Shown in pieces: positions 1-12,810 of a DNA stretch of 64,000 nucleotides (within the stretch, counting starts at the first letter, position 1; each line of letters starts with the position of its first letter). The position numbers and the translations under genes were made by a program. Origin of the DNA: Cenococcum geophilum 1.58 (lineage: Eukaryota > Ascomycota > Dothideomycetes > Gloniales > Gloniaceae). The stretch covers positions 3,410,001-3,474,000 of the forward strand of contig KV748177.1 of the NCBI GenBank assembly GCA_001692895.1. The letters run 5' to 3'. The notes below the pieces were generated by a model, which searched no databases, was not told the DNA's origin, and saw nothing but the letters and a program-made list of their open reading frames with translations.

Positions 1-591
1 CTAAGATTAAAGAAGACTTAAGCTTAAGCTTAAGCTGAAATGATATCCTTAGGGAAGTGTTTAAATTCTTATATACCGCAAAATACTAGTAGTGAAATCT
101 AAAGGAGTGTACTAGTTATAAAGTAGGGGTTATAAAATTGGTGCCTTAATTAGACTAGGGGCAACTAGAGGTCTAATAGGTATTAAACTCTTAGTTTGAA
201 AATGAGGAAGGTTAGGTTTAGAGGGAAAATAACCTTATTTAGGTGCTAACGTCTATCCTCTAAAATGATAAGTGGATTTTAGAGATGGAGGTCTTGGGGA
301 TTGCTGTGAGATCGCTAGGGGATTCCTATAGGAGTTTTATAGGAGTCCTAGAGAAGTCTTATAGGAGTCCTATAAAAGTCTTATAAGGTTATTATGGGGC
401 TATGACGGGATTGCTAAGAGATTGCTAAGGGATTACGAGGAGTTGATATAAAAGGTAAAATTTTAAAGGTTTAGACTTATAAAATATACCCTAATATAAG
501 AATGTCTGGCTGGTTTAAATAGTTTCCTTATAATACCTTTTAGCTAAATTATATCCTCTACTCTATCTATAATTTTAATTAATAGTCCGCT
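1..591. other. AT-rich intergenic DNA, no gene seen
   Basis: I find no coding relic here on either strand. The segment has the TA-rich, CA-poor texture of RIP-mutated DNA and holds one short 11-bp minisatellite, listed separately. Confidence 0.5.
327..388. repeat. 11-bp tandem repeat
   Basis: About five and a half imperfect copies of tataggagtcc and variants (tagagaagtct, tataaaagtct) lie head to tail. The differences between units are mostly transitions. Nothing suggests a function. Confidence 0.7.
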
Positions 592-1012
592 ATGCGTTTT
601 AATAAGCTAACCGTCTAATCTTTTTAGCTGCTTTAAAGCTTACGGCAGTTTCTATCCGGGTAGTTATCTCTAAATTATGCTATAAGTAATAACCCTAGAT
701 TGGATTAAAAGGTCTCTATGCTTATATCCCTATAATATTAGGAGGATATAGTTTATAGGTCTCTTGGTATTTTAGGCACTACGTTTTTACTTTATTAATG
801 AAATAGCCGTATTTAAGCGTTATTTGAATATAGTCGTATATTTTGTAAAGTAATGATAACGATTTTCCGTTTAGGTGAAGTATAGGCAATATATGGATTC
901 TAATGTTAGAGCTATTCTGGAATTTATAGTATATATATACTACTTAACACGTGGCTAAGATAGGAGATAATAAAGGAGATGCGTTATAGGAATGTATACT
1001 ATTAGAGTTCTT
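592..1012 (-). pseudogene. Unrecognised coding relic
   Basis: On the minus strand one frame carries a protein-like translation from about 1012 down to 592 with few stops, each explicable as a C-to-T change. It starts near KNSNSIHSYNASP, continues through LPILHLNGKSLSLLYKIYDY and ends near ETAVSFKAAKKIRRL. I do not recognise the family. Mixed hydrophobic and charged composition suggests a real former exon rather than chance, but in DNA this AT-rich the case rests on stop density alone. The original start and end are not visible. Confidence 0.3.
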
Positions 1013-1613
1013 ACTTCTAGGACTAGGTGTATAGCCCCTTATCTACCCTAGCTACCTAAGTTTATTAATTTTCGCCCTATATGCACGTTGAGACCTATTT
1101 ATTCTATGCCCTTATAATAGTAACTAGCAAACCTATCTTATAAACGATGCTCCCTTTCTCTTATATAATTGGAAATTATATAACCATAGACTAATATAAA
1201 AGGATGCTTAGCTCTAATCTTTACGCTATAATTCCTAGTATAATCTAGTAATTAGTCTATAGGAGTTAAACCTTATTAGCCTATACTAAGTATATTTACC
1301 CTTTCTTTACTTTATAGTAATCTTTAGAGTCCTTTTAATCTTTATATACTTCCTAAACTGTTTCTCCTACCGCTTTTTTCTAAGTCACGTTCTCCCTATG
1401 CAGAGAGAAAGCCAGTTGGCGATGTTTAAAGCGCCTGTTTTAGGGCGTCTTTATAAGGCGGAGGTCTCTAAGGCAAAATAAATAGCACTTATTACTACTG
1501 CTGTATACTTTTCCTCCCCTATATAGCAATATTAGAGACTATACTATACTAAATTTCTAGGAGATATACTAATAAGCTTTAAAAACCTTTTTAGATAAGA
1601 AATTAAAAATTTA
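1013..1613. other. Unassigned AT-rich DNA
   Basis: No coding relic, repeat or element end could be supported here. The stretch near 1380-1470 is slightly richer in C and G than its surroundings but shows no readable product. Confidence 0.4.
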
Positions 1614-3490
1614 GATAAAATTGTACTTATTATAGACGATGCTTTTGAAAATAATAAATATAAGATAGTTTATAACGCACTTAAAAGTATATATCCGCCT
1701 ATAGAGAATGCTAAGTTTATAATTGTTAGTGTTGCGATTTTGTCCCTACTAAAAGGTTTTAATTGGAGCGGGCAGTTTTAGCTAGAAAGTAAATATTACT
1801 AAGTGTTACGGCAATTATAAGGCTTTATTAATACTAGCGTAGACATTAATAAGCTATAGGAGGAAGTCCTAAACCTAAAGTAAGATGAGAGTAAAGAAGC
1901 TATATTGCTCTATGCGAAATATACTAATTTAGCTAAGTTAAAGTATAATGCCTTACCCCCTTAAATCTTAGGATTAATTCTAAACTTTTTACCTAAATAA
2001 TAGGTGGCTCTATAAATCTGGGCCTTACTATATACTTTAAACGCTAGCACTATACCTAAAATACTAGGGGCGTAGGTACGCTAAAGCCTTTACGTACTGG
2101 TTTAAAGCGATTTTGGTTCTTAATAGCATTCTACTTAGCGTTTCTTCCGTGGCGGGTAGCGAGACTTTCTATACTAAATATGGGTTTGAGATAAAGGAGG
2201 AAGTCCCTATACCAGAATATTAAGATTATTTAAAAATCTTTCTTTATATATATATTTTCTAATTATCTATATAGCGTATCCTAGTAAATAAAAGGGAGTT
2301 TACTAATAATATAGGATATATAGTGGATAGTATAGAATGGTAGAAGGAATTTAAAGACTTTAAGGTAGGTTTCTCTCCTATTTAGACTGTCTTTTAGATT
2401 AATTATAAATAGGACTAAGTCTGGATTAAGCTCGGATCTCTACTGCTAGGCCGCCTCTAAAATTTTCCTAAAGGATAGAATGATATTACGGAGGAAGAAA
2501 TAAGGGCCGTAGAATATAGGATTATCTAAAATGGAAACTAAAATGGGTAGTATATAAAAGGATAGTATATAGAGGATAAACGTAAATCGCGTAATGGGAT
2601 TGTTTAATTTTGTATAAAAGCTATTTATAAAGGAACTTTAAAGGAAATCCTAGCCGGGGAATGGGCGAATATAATATAATACTGCTAGAGTAGTATATAA
2701 GCGTTAGGATTGTTGTCTTTATCCCTCTTTATAATACTAAGAGAGTAGTTAGATATATACTCTAGTATAGTAGGATACTCTAACCGTATTGGAGCTAAAT
2801 TCTATTATACTATAATAGGACAGTTACAGCGGAGTTTAGCGGAGAATCTAGATAAGATGATAATTTATAAATATATTTAGCTCGAGTTTAGGGCTAAGTT
2901 ATTATGAAAAAGCTCTCGCTAAGTAGGTTAGCGTACGCCGTTTGCTAAGCCTAGGCCTTCTATAGTACTAAGCGTTGGTTAGTTAATCTATTTAGGGGCT
3001 TAGCTGTTAAATTTTGCTATGCTAAGAATACACTATATATAATTAGGAAATTATATAAAAAGAACTACACTTCCTTTACTAATCCTAGTATTAAAATAGG
3101 AAATTATAAAGGCGCTTAAAAATATCTGTAGGAAGCAGAATATAGTGCTTAAGAGGGTGATTCTATTTAACTTGGCCTTTTACTACTAGTTACGTAAAAG
3201 GCGGTTATAAAACTAATTCTAATATAGTAGGCAAAAGTAGGTATATAGGATTAAGCCTAGTTTTATACGCGTGTATATATAGCATTTAGTATATATTACG
3301 CTAGGTTAATAGACGCTATACTAACTGTAGTAAAAGACTATATATTAAAAAACTTTTCTAATTCTACCGCTGCTATAATTATAGACGCCTTAATTTTTCT
3401 TCTTTACTAGATATAAAGCCGACTTTTTTTTATAGAGATTAATGCTCGCTAGTTATATGGAGTGGGGCGTAAGCTAGGCTAAGCCGACGC
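1614..3490 (+). pseudogene. Unrecognised long coding relic
   Basis: One plus-strand frame gives a protein-like translation over roughly 620 codons, interrupted only by stops that RIP can make. The first 56 codons are stop-free (DKIVLIIDDAFENNKYKIVY...). They are followed by DESKEAILLYAKYTNLAKLK and, near the end, STAAIIIDALIFLLY. From about 2150 onward stop density rises toward that of random AT-rich sequence, so the 3' part is less certain. I recognise no domain. It may be one gene or two fused by decay. It lies upstream of, and opposite to, the minus-strand relic at 4468-5313. Confidence 0.35.
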
Positions 3491-4467
3491 CGCCTAAATT
3501 ATTTTTACGTTAATCTCTTATTGGGCACTAATGCCTTAAGCACTTATGCGCCTGTTAGACTCTATAACTTATTTATATTCTTAAATCCTTTCCGTTTTGC
3601 TTTATTTAAGTATATAATCTATCTCTTTTATACCTCTTTAATCTCTTTGTTGCGCAGAAGCTGTATACTTACTATTACCTATACTAGTTTTTCCTTAGCT
3701 AATAGAATAGGCTGCTAAATCTATTGCGTAAGATATAGCCTTTATTTACTTCCTAATTAGTATATTTCCTGCCAGAACCTCCTAGGGCCTATTTCTATAA
3801 TAACTTTAACGCCCTTACCCATAATCCTTAGGTCGCTGTTTCCCCCTACTTTAGGTCCTTTTTAATAGCGCGAACCTATATAGAGAATGTATACTACTCC
3901 TAAATAGAGCTTAGCTTTGTCTAAATTTACACTATTTATTTACTGGCAATATATTCCCTCTTAGAGTTATACCTTTATATAATTTATTATGTCCAGAAAG
4001 GTCTGTTAAAGCCAAACTTAGTTAAATAAACTTTAAGCTAACTTGGGATTTATATACAGGTTGGGGAGGGAGAAAAGCTAGACTATATATTATTTTATAT
4101 ATTTAATATGGTAGATTATAATTAAACAATAATATTTAGAGGTGTATTTATTAGGATCTCTAATCTTAAAGCACCTAAAGGCACTAGACTACTTAAAGAT
4201 ATTATATAGGATGAATCGCATCCTATTCCTACTGGGTGTGGGGTTAAGGTAATAGATGGTTAGGTAAAGATAATACCTAAGTCCGCTAGAGCTTAAATAA
4301 GTTGTATATTAGAACCGCCTCTTAATAACCGACCTAGAGGGTAATAGAGATATTTATGTTTTCTCCCTTAGGAATTAGTGTAGTTAAATATTCTGTTATT
4401 AGAAGTCCTAGTCTTCTTTCCTTTTCCCATTAATTGCTAGTCTGGACTGCCTTGGAAAGAAAGTTGC
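3491..4467. other. Unassigned AT-rich DNA
   Basis: A 65-codon open stretch at 3521-3718 is no better than chance in composition. No family motif, repeat array or element terminus was seen. Confidence 0.4.
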
Positions 4468-5313
4468 CTAAAAGGGGGATATAATTGGTAGGCGCGTTTG
4501 TGAATGCGTATTGAATTTCTATAGTATATATTGTTAGCATAGCCTTTAATATAACGAAGGTGAATCCTACTTATGTCTATATATAGGCTTATTAATACGC
4601 CTCCGTTTCCTTAACCGATTTAATACTATAGGTTTTTCCCTGTCTTCTATGGCGGCTAATAGCTGTTAGCTTTATGCTTAAAAGTTCTTGCTAAAGTAGA
4701 TCTTACCTTTTAGGAACTTATAATATTTTTAGAATTCTTATAACGGCTCTTTGGTTCCTAAACTATTTAGTATATAATATATATTGGATAGCCACACTTA
4801 AATATCCTCTAGGTCAATCCGCTTGACTATAAAGTTGAACGTATCCTTTAATATTAAATTTGCCGTCTATATGGTAGGGTTAAAGGCCGCTGCCTAGGAA
4901 ATTATCCCGTTAGGACTTAGGCTATAAATCCGCTCGCATTTTTCTTAGGTTGCTTGCTTTCTTATTTAGGTTACGTCTAAATTAATAACTAAATCCTTTA
5001 GACCGCTAAAGAAAAGTGCTATGTTTTTTGTAAATATCCCTTAATTCTTTAAGTTCGAACTAGTAATAGTGTCTTTTCTGTTCTCTTGTGCCTAGTTTAA
5101 CCGCTATTTACCCTCCTTATAAGCCGACTCTATACGTCTTTTTTTAAGTGCTTTAATCTCCACTGGGAGCTTTTTTATAGCCTTAAAAAGCCTTATACCT
5201 AAATCTTTAATCGTCCGATAGTTGCTTTTTATAGGATGTATATAAGAGCGCGGGATACTTTTAATAACCCGTTTAAGCTTCTTAGTAAGGTCTATAAGTT
5301 ATAAGATAAATTT
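4468..5313 (-). pseudogene. Unrecognised coding relic, basic protein
   Basis: A single minus-strand frame reads from about 5313 to 4468, some 280 codons with scattered RIP-type stops. It begins LIDLTKKLKRVIKSIPRSY, passes FNFIVKRIDLEDI and a basic run KPIVLNRLRKRRRINKPIYR, and ends near SQTRLPIISPF. Clean stretches of more than 50 codons make a chance frame unlikely. The charged, aromatic-rich character is that of a soluble protein; I see no catalytic motif. It could be a transposon ORF1 or a dispersed host gene family, which I cannot decide. Confidence 0.4.
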
Positions 5314-6886
5314 AGTAGTTGCTATATTAGGGGTTAATCTAAACGTCGTAAACTGGGCTAGGAAAAGGAGTAGTTCTAAATATCTCTCTAAGGACGATTA
5401 GGGGCGGGGGCTGTTAAGAACATTATTATCTTATATATATCTGCAAGCTTTTATTGTAGTTAGGTGACTAGGGTAGCTAAGGGGCAATATACCTAAGTTT
5501 TATGAGCTAGGGTGTAATATGTCTGTTTACCCCTTCTTTACTATTTAGTGACCCTGAGTTAGGTTAAGACCTTTACTAATCTTTACCACCTATGGTATAT
5601 AGCGGGAACTTCTTTATACGTAAGAATAGAAATATAGAGTGAGTGGCGTCTTCCTGTGTTTATGCGGTTTAGTGATTTGGATTTAGGCTGCCTTTACGCG
5701 TAACTTTGTATTTTATATTGTTTATAGCCCAGCTTAAGTCTATGTACGCTTTTATTGCTCTAATAAGAATTGTTATATAGCTTGGCCTTATAGACATGCA
5801 TATATGGCCTCTGCTTAGTATTTTACTAACTAATATATAAATAGACTATTAAAGGCCTCTAAGGACCTTTAAAGACTTTTAAAGACCTTTAAAGACCTCT
5901 AAAGGCTAGTAACTATAACACCTGCTAAAGGTAAGTAGTATATAACCTACTCCTTCTATATCATTAATAATCTAACTACTACTCTTAGATACCTGTTTTT
6001 ATAATAGATACGTCTAATATAGGCAAAACTTCGATCTATTGGGTTCTAATAGTAGGGGAAACTATCTTTAAGGAAGAGAGGAAAGGTCTCCTATATAGAA
6101 TAGAAAGAAGAAAATTTAAGAGAGGTAAAGGTAAGTAATTGCCTATATATTAGGTGAGCAGGTCCCTAATATCTTAAAGATTTATAAAATTGTTGCCATT
6201 GTGTATATTGTGCCCGATATTCGCCGGCTTGCGGTTCCTATGCATAATTTATTTAATTGGCTTTTTTTAGGCGAACTTAGCTACTATGGTGGCAGAGTAA
6301 TTCTGGCGGAATTTAAGTATAAGGGAGCATTGATGAGGTCTAGAGCCTATTCCGGCGATATAGCGTTTATAGAAGGTAGAAAGGAAGCTTTAGAGTAATT
6401 GGAGATATATATATAGGAGCTTAATAAAGCTACCTAGGCTGCCGCGCCTCCTTTTATGTTTAGATTTATATACTAGGCTAGGCTGATGCTTATAACAGCT
6501 GTGGTACTTCCGTATAAGTAATAGTGTCTTCTATAGTTATAGGCCTGTATTTTAATAAATATAACTAGATAACCTAAGGTGCCTACTATTTTCCTAAAAC
6601 CGCAATTGCGGGTAACTAGTGTATAAATGGCTTTTATTTCTATACGGGGTATAAGCATATATACTTGCTTACTCCTATAATAACAAGGCCTATATAGTAG
6701 GCTATAGTGGGGGCGAATTACTAGTAGATCTGGGAATAGGAGAATGGAAGCCGTAGGGCATTAGTTCCCGTAGGGGAGAGGAAAACATGGCTGTGGGCTT
6801 CTGTAGGGGAGTAAAAGCTATATAGGAGTGTAAGCTGCAAGGGATTGGTTTTTGTAGGGCGGTAGAATATATGGGCATTAGCACCT
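5314..6886. other. Unassigned DNA with short open stretches
   Basis: This segment holds a 10-bp tandem repeat at 5846-5905 and a 65-codon plus-strand open frame at 6201-6398 (starting MYIVPDIRRLAVPM) that I could not extend into a recognisable protein. Two minus-strand open stretches at 6473-6658 and 6702-6884 show no family features. From about 6690 the sequence turns purine-rich with GGGG runs, leading into the 17-bp array. Confidence 0.4.
5846..5905. repeat. 10-bp tandem repeat
   Basis: About five to six copies of ctttaaagac and variants such as ctctaaggac lie in tandem. Differences are mostly transitions. Confidence 0.7.
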
Positions 6887-7032
6887 ATAGGGGATTTGTT
6901 AGAGTAAGGGATTCGTTAGCGTAGGGGATTTATTAGAGTAGGGGATTTATTAGCATAGGGGATTTATTAGAGTAGGGGATTTGTTAGTATAGGGGATTTA
7001 TTGGTATAGGGGATTTGTTAGAGTAGGGGACT
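6887..7032. repeat. 17-bp minisatellite
   Basis: About eight to nine tandem copies of a 17-bp unit, ataggggatttattaga with variants (gtaggggatttgttaga). Degenerate GGGGATT-containing copies continue on both sides (about 6720-6885 and 7033-7140), so the array was once longer. The plus strand is G-rich in each unit. No coding frame runs through it. Confidence 0.85.
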
Positions 7033-7438
7033 AAATCCCGTAGGGGACTAATTCCTATAGGGTGGCGAAATACGTAGGCAATTGCTCCCGTAGGGGATTT
7101 GTTTAAGTAGGGGACTTATTTAAGCAGGGGATTGGTTAGAAGATAGGATTAATTCCCCTATGGCCTTTATTTAGGCGGTATAAAGCGGCTTCTAATAGGC
7201 TAGAGAGTGGATTGCGCGCTTTATGGAAAAATAAAGCCTATATAGGATAATAGGGTGTAGGGACCTGATAATCTGGCGGAAGATTAGGTTATTTACTCTT
7301 CTAGGTTTTATTTAGCCTAGGCGACTCGCCTAACGCTATTTTATATGTGTTTTAATTAAGGCTGCTGCCTAGTCTTAGCCGCCCAAATCTCTATAAAACT
7401 TTAACTTGTATGGTAGAAGAATATAGGATAATAAAATG

Positions 7439-9655
7439 TTATTTTATCTACTCTGCTAATACCTCTAGATCCTTCTATGCTTATTAGAGAATCTCTTTTA
7501 TCTAGAAATAAAGCGCCCTATCTTCCCTCTTCTACTTCCCGTCTGTTAGGAAAACCACCTTTTGTATTTTATTAACCTATAGGACTAGCGGCTAGTAGTA
7601 AGGTGTAAATGCCTTAGCTATACGGTTAAGAAAATACCCTTCCCTGTTTACTAGCCCCGATTTTAACTTAGCTAACTTAGTGGTATTCTTATAGTTCTAA
7701 CGCTTAAACTTAGTTAGACCGATATCTTTACCCGGCCTATTATAGTGTACGTATATTTAGAAAAGCACCTAGAAGAATGACTTTAGATTATACCTAAAGG
7801 AGTGTTTCTCGCCTAGAAGCACTCCTATAGCCATAAACGCTCTTGTGTTAGTCTTACCCCGTGCTCTTAAAGGTCCTTCTCGCTTCTCTTTAATCGCGAG
7901 ATTAAAGTTAATTAAGAATGCCGGCTAAAAAGGATTGTTGTCTTCCTTGTTTATTATAAGGTTGCCTATTAAAATGTTATATTAAATAATGCCGGCCTGC
8001 GTATATAAAGACTCGTATCCTTTAATGCCACCCTCTAGTATAGTAAGCATTGCAGCCTAAGAGCTTGCCTTATAAAGAGGCTTCCTGTAGTTACTAGTAA
8101 TAACGCGTTAGTGTACGCGATTCTGTATAATAGGGCGCTTAGTTAAAGAGGTTAAATATAGGCGCTTACCGGGTGGTAATAGGGCGCTGTAGCTAGAAGA
8201 CCTCTTTCTGCTAGAACTTTAACCTTTTTTTATACTTCCTTACACTCTAGCTAGTTTAGGAGGCATTATTAAGCCTTTTAGCTTATAGTTTGTTGCTTTT
8301 ATAATATCTAGCCCCTTATGGATATTAAAAATATTATTATCTTGTTTACTTACGCGAATAGTCTTATAGTAATAGTACCTAGCTATATTAACCACTTCCT
8401 TCTCTAATATCTTATATAGTAGTTTACCTTCTTCCTTACGCTCTGGGTACTACTATAAGTCTTTAATAATAAGGGGTATCTTAGGTGTCCCCTTACGGTG
8501 TGCTTTTTAGTAAGTAGTTGCTTAACTAGCGATATAGCGTGCCCGCTTTATAAGTTTATTAAGGATAAGATGCTTAGTTTAATTATTGCGCACGATCTTA
8601 ATATATCGCTTGCTGTCTGATGTTAGAATAGTAGGGTTAAACCTAAGCTGCTCCTTATTTATCTAGAGAAATCCTAATATTATTAAGGTAAATTATAGTC
8701 CGTCTTTATTAATATTAAATAGTAATGATGTAATGCCTCTTACCTAATTATACTTCTATAGCCGTATAATAGATCTATAGAGGGTAAAGCCTAGGATAAA
8801 GTAACGAGTGTCCTAAGTGGCGAAGACTTCTCTTATATATTTCCCTAAAGCAAACTATGCCTGTAAGGCTATATTAGTATTTAGATTACTCTTTAGCTCT
8901 CTTAGTATAAGTATATGTAACTAATAGTATTAAGAGCTTTCGCTAGCCATTGGATTATTTATAAAACTAATGTCTAGCTTTTGCTTCGCCGTAGACCCTT
9001 ATAAGGGCTGCTTAGTATATATGACAAGCTTTTGTCATATCTTTAGGGCGGACCTATGCTTCTCTACAATACCTAAAAATGATTTAATTAGGTTATTGAA
9101 CTACTCTAGGATATTATTTTGCTCTGCGCTTTTAGGCTAGTTACGCTAGCCGCCCTTATTGGCGTATAGTGGATTATTCCCTTCCTTACATTTCTTAAAA
9201 ATGGCAGCGCTTGCCTCTTTAAGACCTTCTACTCCCCTAAAGAATGCTTTATATAAGCTAGGAATCCCCATATAAAGAGGGCCTAGCTCCTCCTTTAAAA
9301 CATTATCTACGTATTTCCTATATTTAGACGAGTTAGCGAAGCTGCTTGTGTTATATAGATGTAGGGTTTAAACGTAAAATGGTAGCGGTTGGGGAAGAGG
9401 CGTAGGCTTTGTGATAGTGGCGATAGTTTTGCTCTAAACGTCCTTATCTAATTTATAATTGAGAACTGTTTTTAGGAGAGGGGTGAACTGTTTAATATTA
9501 AAGTTATTAGAATTAACCGAAAGGAGGAGTTGGAGAAGGTCACTATAAAGAGTGCCGCGGCCAGCGCTAGATGGGAGTAGTTAAGTAGTGGGAAGGTTTT
9601 GTAATGCTAGGATAAGGTTAATAACGAGATTCTTAGGCCCTATGTGTGTTAGACG
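7439..9655 (-). pseudogene. FunK1-type protein kinase relic
   Basis: The minus strand reads almost continuously for about 735 codons as the fungal-specific FunK1 protein-kinase-like family, a dispersed family of filamentous fungi with unclear substrates. The N-terminal part has DLLQLLLSVNSNNFNIKQF, then NTSSFANSSKYRKYVDNVLK. The middle has SDSKRYIKIVRNN. The kinase-like part has GYESLYTQAGIIQYNILIGN at the catalytic-loop position, where HRDISINN-like residues would be expected, then FLINFNLAIKEKREGP, GKTNTRAFMAIGVLLGEKHS and NRPGKDIGLTKF. The catalytic H-R-D is lost (IQYN) and the DLD that binds metal reads NFN, both as expected from C-to-T and G-to-A changes. A TAA at 7439-7441 fits the natural end. 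Length is close to full for the family. Many in-frame stops make it dead. Confidence 0.88.
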
Positions 9656-11384
9656 GGATCTATAGTAGACTAATTAATAATTACCTTTATTATCTATTTA
9701 GTGTAATAAGTCTAAAGAGCTAGAGATGCCTAAATTCTAATAAGTTAAGTTAAATAAATTATAAAAGTTATTTAGTCCTTCCCTGATAGGTTTCGCTTTA
9801 ATTATCTCTAATTTAGAGAGATTTGCTATTATAGGCAAATTTAATAAAAGCTATATTAGGGTGGCTGGCGTGGTAGGCGGATAGGTAAGCAAAAAGGGGA
9901 GATTAAAGAGGCTAGCATATAACGGACGGTATAATGGTAGAGAATTAAATAAGTGTAGGAAGGTTGAGAATACGTTGGTGGTGTCTTGCAATGAGAAAAT
10001 AACTAGGGAGAAAAGTGTAAGGAAGGAAGTAAGGTGCGAGTAAACACGTAGAGGATTAAAGATTAGGTGCGGAAAAGTTAAGCTAATCTAACGTAACTTA
10101 GACTAAGGCTTTGTAGGGCTTAGTTAAATACTAAGCTATAATAACCCAAAATATAGGGCCCCCTCTAGCTGTACGCGATTGGAGAAAAGTTAAGCTAATC
10201 TAATGTGGCTTAGACTGAGGCTTTGCAGGGCTTAGTTAATTACTAAGCTACGATAACCTAAAGTATAGGAAATATCGTTTGTAGTCCTAGTTGTGTGGGT
10301 TAAAAATATAGTGCGTATATAGGGTTCTGGTATTATTGGAAAGTTATAGGTAGCATTTATTAGTAATTATGGTTATTAGCTTTTAGTTTATTCCGCGACG
10401 TATAAGGCTTAAATAGAGTAAGGCTCTAATGCGGCGATGCTAAAAGGCGCTAGGTAAGGTACAGCTGGCGATAGTGGGTTAATTATTGGGTTGGTCGTGT
10501 AAGCACCTATAATTAATTACGTGGCTGGTTTTAAAATGAGCTAAACCTAATATGCTAAATATAGATATAGCTAACCCTATTTTATAGCGCGTAATTAACT
10601 TGTTTCCTATAACTAGGATCTAGTTTTTAGAACCGGATCCTTTTTTGGGATCGCACCCTTTTTGTAGTAGTTAATTGGTTTACTTTATAAACCTAAATTA
10701 GGATCTTAGTTTTAGAATTAGATTCCATTTCCGGAATTATAACTTAAGCTATAACTAAAAATAGCTTCTTTCTTTTAAGACCATTGAACCGCTTGGCTTA
10801 ACGCTATACCTTTTTAGCTATGTTTAGTATATTTGGCTTAGAATTGGGATAGGATATAGTCTTTAGAATTAGATCTAGTTCTTAAAGTAAGATTCTATTT
10901 TTAATATTAAGAGAGATATTCTATATTTATTTTTAACATTCCTACCTTATTAATATGAAATTTAGAGTTAACCTATACCCTAGTTACTTATAAAAACGCT
11001 AGAGACTTTAATACTTTAACTTTAATTCTTTATGGAGGACTAAGTAAGTTATAGGGCGGCTAACTTATTGCTGCTAAGTATATAAAGGTGGAGGACTTAT
11101 AAGCTTACTATAAGCGAGTTCTTAACTTTAATTTAATGTATATGTAAATAATAATGAGATACTTTTAATATGGAAGTAACTAGATAGAAAAACAATACTA
11201 AGCTAAGGAAATTCTAATTGGCGCCTTAATTTTTAGCGCTAGAAAATATAAATGTGATTGCGAAAATCTTTTCTTATAAGAAATTTCTTATTTCTTTGGC
11301 TTCTTGGAGGCTTTATCTATGGTGCAATCTACTTTTCTTTTGCGTGTCCCTCTTATTAATAGATCTTCTAAATAATTATCTGGC
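9656..11384. other. Unassigned DNA with an 86-bp direct repeat
   Basis: No coding relic could be supported. The segment contains the repeat pair at 10072-10269, and from about 10600 to 10900 it has several degenerate gatct and ggatcc clusters without clear periodicity. Nothing marks a transposon end. Confidence 0.4.
10072..10269. repeat. 86-bp direct repeat pair
   Basis: Two copies, 10072-10157 and 10184-10269, are 112 bp apart start to start. Both begin gaaaagttaagctaatctaa and end in tatagg. The handful of differences are nearly all transitions. The 26-bp spacer is C-rich. This could be a local duplication or the remnant of a larger element's ends. Confidence 0.8.
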
Positions 11385-12810
11385 GCCTTTTTTGGTTGGT
11401 CTCTTTGCTTATATAGTTTACCCCTTTAAGCTATCTCTATTATAATATCTTTAAGCGGTTTATATATCCTAGTATAACAACGGAGGTGATATGGGTTTTT
11501 AGTATAGTATGATATAAGTCTCTTATGCGGTATACCTGTGGGTAAAACCTAGGTAGGATACTAGGATATTATTGTGATAGGACTATATATAAATATAACT
11601 AATCTATATTTAGGGTTTTAAAGACGCTTTAAGTCCTCTATTATATAGTAAGTTAGTAACTATAATAAGAGATACTTTAGTTGTCCGTCTAAAATTATAG
11701 CATTGGAAATTGTTAACACTTTAGTTAGGGGAGGTATATCTCTAAGGAAGTTTATAGGATTAGCTAAACTATTCTTTATTTAATTATTAGTATTGCTAAA
11801 TAATATATAGGTGTTTTATAAATATACCTAGAGGTACCGGTAAACCTTTAATATGAACCTCTTTTGGTTAAGGTAAGTCTGTCTTAGCCTTGCTATAGCT
11901 CTCTATTGGTTTAGGTAAGACTGTTTTAGTTTCGCTGCGGCCTTTTAGGCTCTTGAGGTAATTAGCGTATATTTCCGTATTTTCTTATATATTACCCTCC
12001 GTATTATCGTCGATTTTATAAGAGTTAACCTCCTTAGTTGTGTAAGCAGGTGTAAAGGGCATCTACTACTATCCTGGTTAATCTCCTTACTTATACGATT
12101 TACCCTTCTTAGCTATCTCAATTATAACATCTTTAAGCGGTTTATGTATCTTAGCATAATGGTAAAGGTGACGAGGATTCTTAGTATAGTATAATGAAAG
12201 TTTCTTTTGCGGTATAGCCACTGCTAAAACTTAGGTAGGATACCAGTATATTACTATAATAGGACTATATAAAGATATAATTCCTTTATAACTGGGGTTT
12301 TAGAGATATATTATATCCTTTATTATATAATAAGTAGGTAACTAGGATATAAGATACTTTACTTATCCGCTTAAGATCTTGGTATTAGAAATTGTTAATA
12401 CTTTAAATAGATATATAGAGACTAAACCATTCTTTGCTTAATTATTAGTATTGCTAAATAATATAGGTGTCTTGTAAATATACCTCTAGGTACTAGCGAA
12501 ATATATTTAAAACCTACGACTATATTTATCTACTGGGATGAGCCTTTAATATGGTTCTCTCTTAGTTAAGGCGAGTCTATCTTAGCCTCGCTATGGTCCT
12601 TTATTAGCTTAGGTAAGTCTATCTTAGTTTCGCTATAGCTTTTTAATCCCCTAAGATAATTAAGGTATATTTTTTATACACCTCCCTAAACCGTATCCTC
12701 TTATATATCGCCCTTTGTATTATTATTGTTTTCGTAAGAATTGGCCTTATTAGGTGTTTAAGTAGGCGTATAAGGTATCTGTTTCTATATAGGGTTGGAA
12801 AGCTACAATT
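11385..12810. repeat. Tandem duplication, unit about 683 bp
   Basis: Segment 11385-12067 is repeated directly at about 12068-12810. Anchors include tctttaagcggttta at about 11448 and 12131, the aaacctaggtaggat/aaacttaggtaggat pair, and tattagtattgctaaataat in both halves. Differences are transitions plus small indels. On the minus strand the second copy reads through a protein-like stretch (KTPILFSNTNN, then KPLKDVIIEIAKKGKSYK), so the duplicated block may be part of a decayed gene. I cannot name it. Confidence 0.75.
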
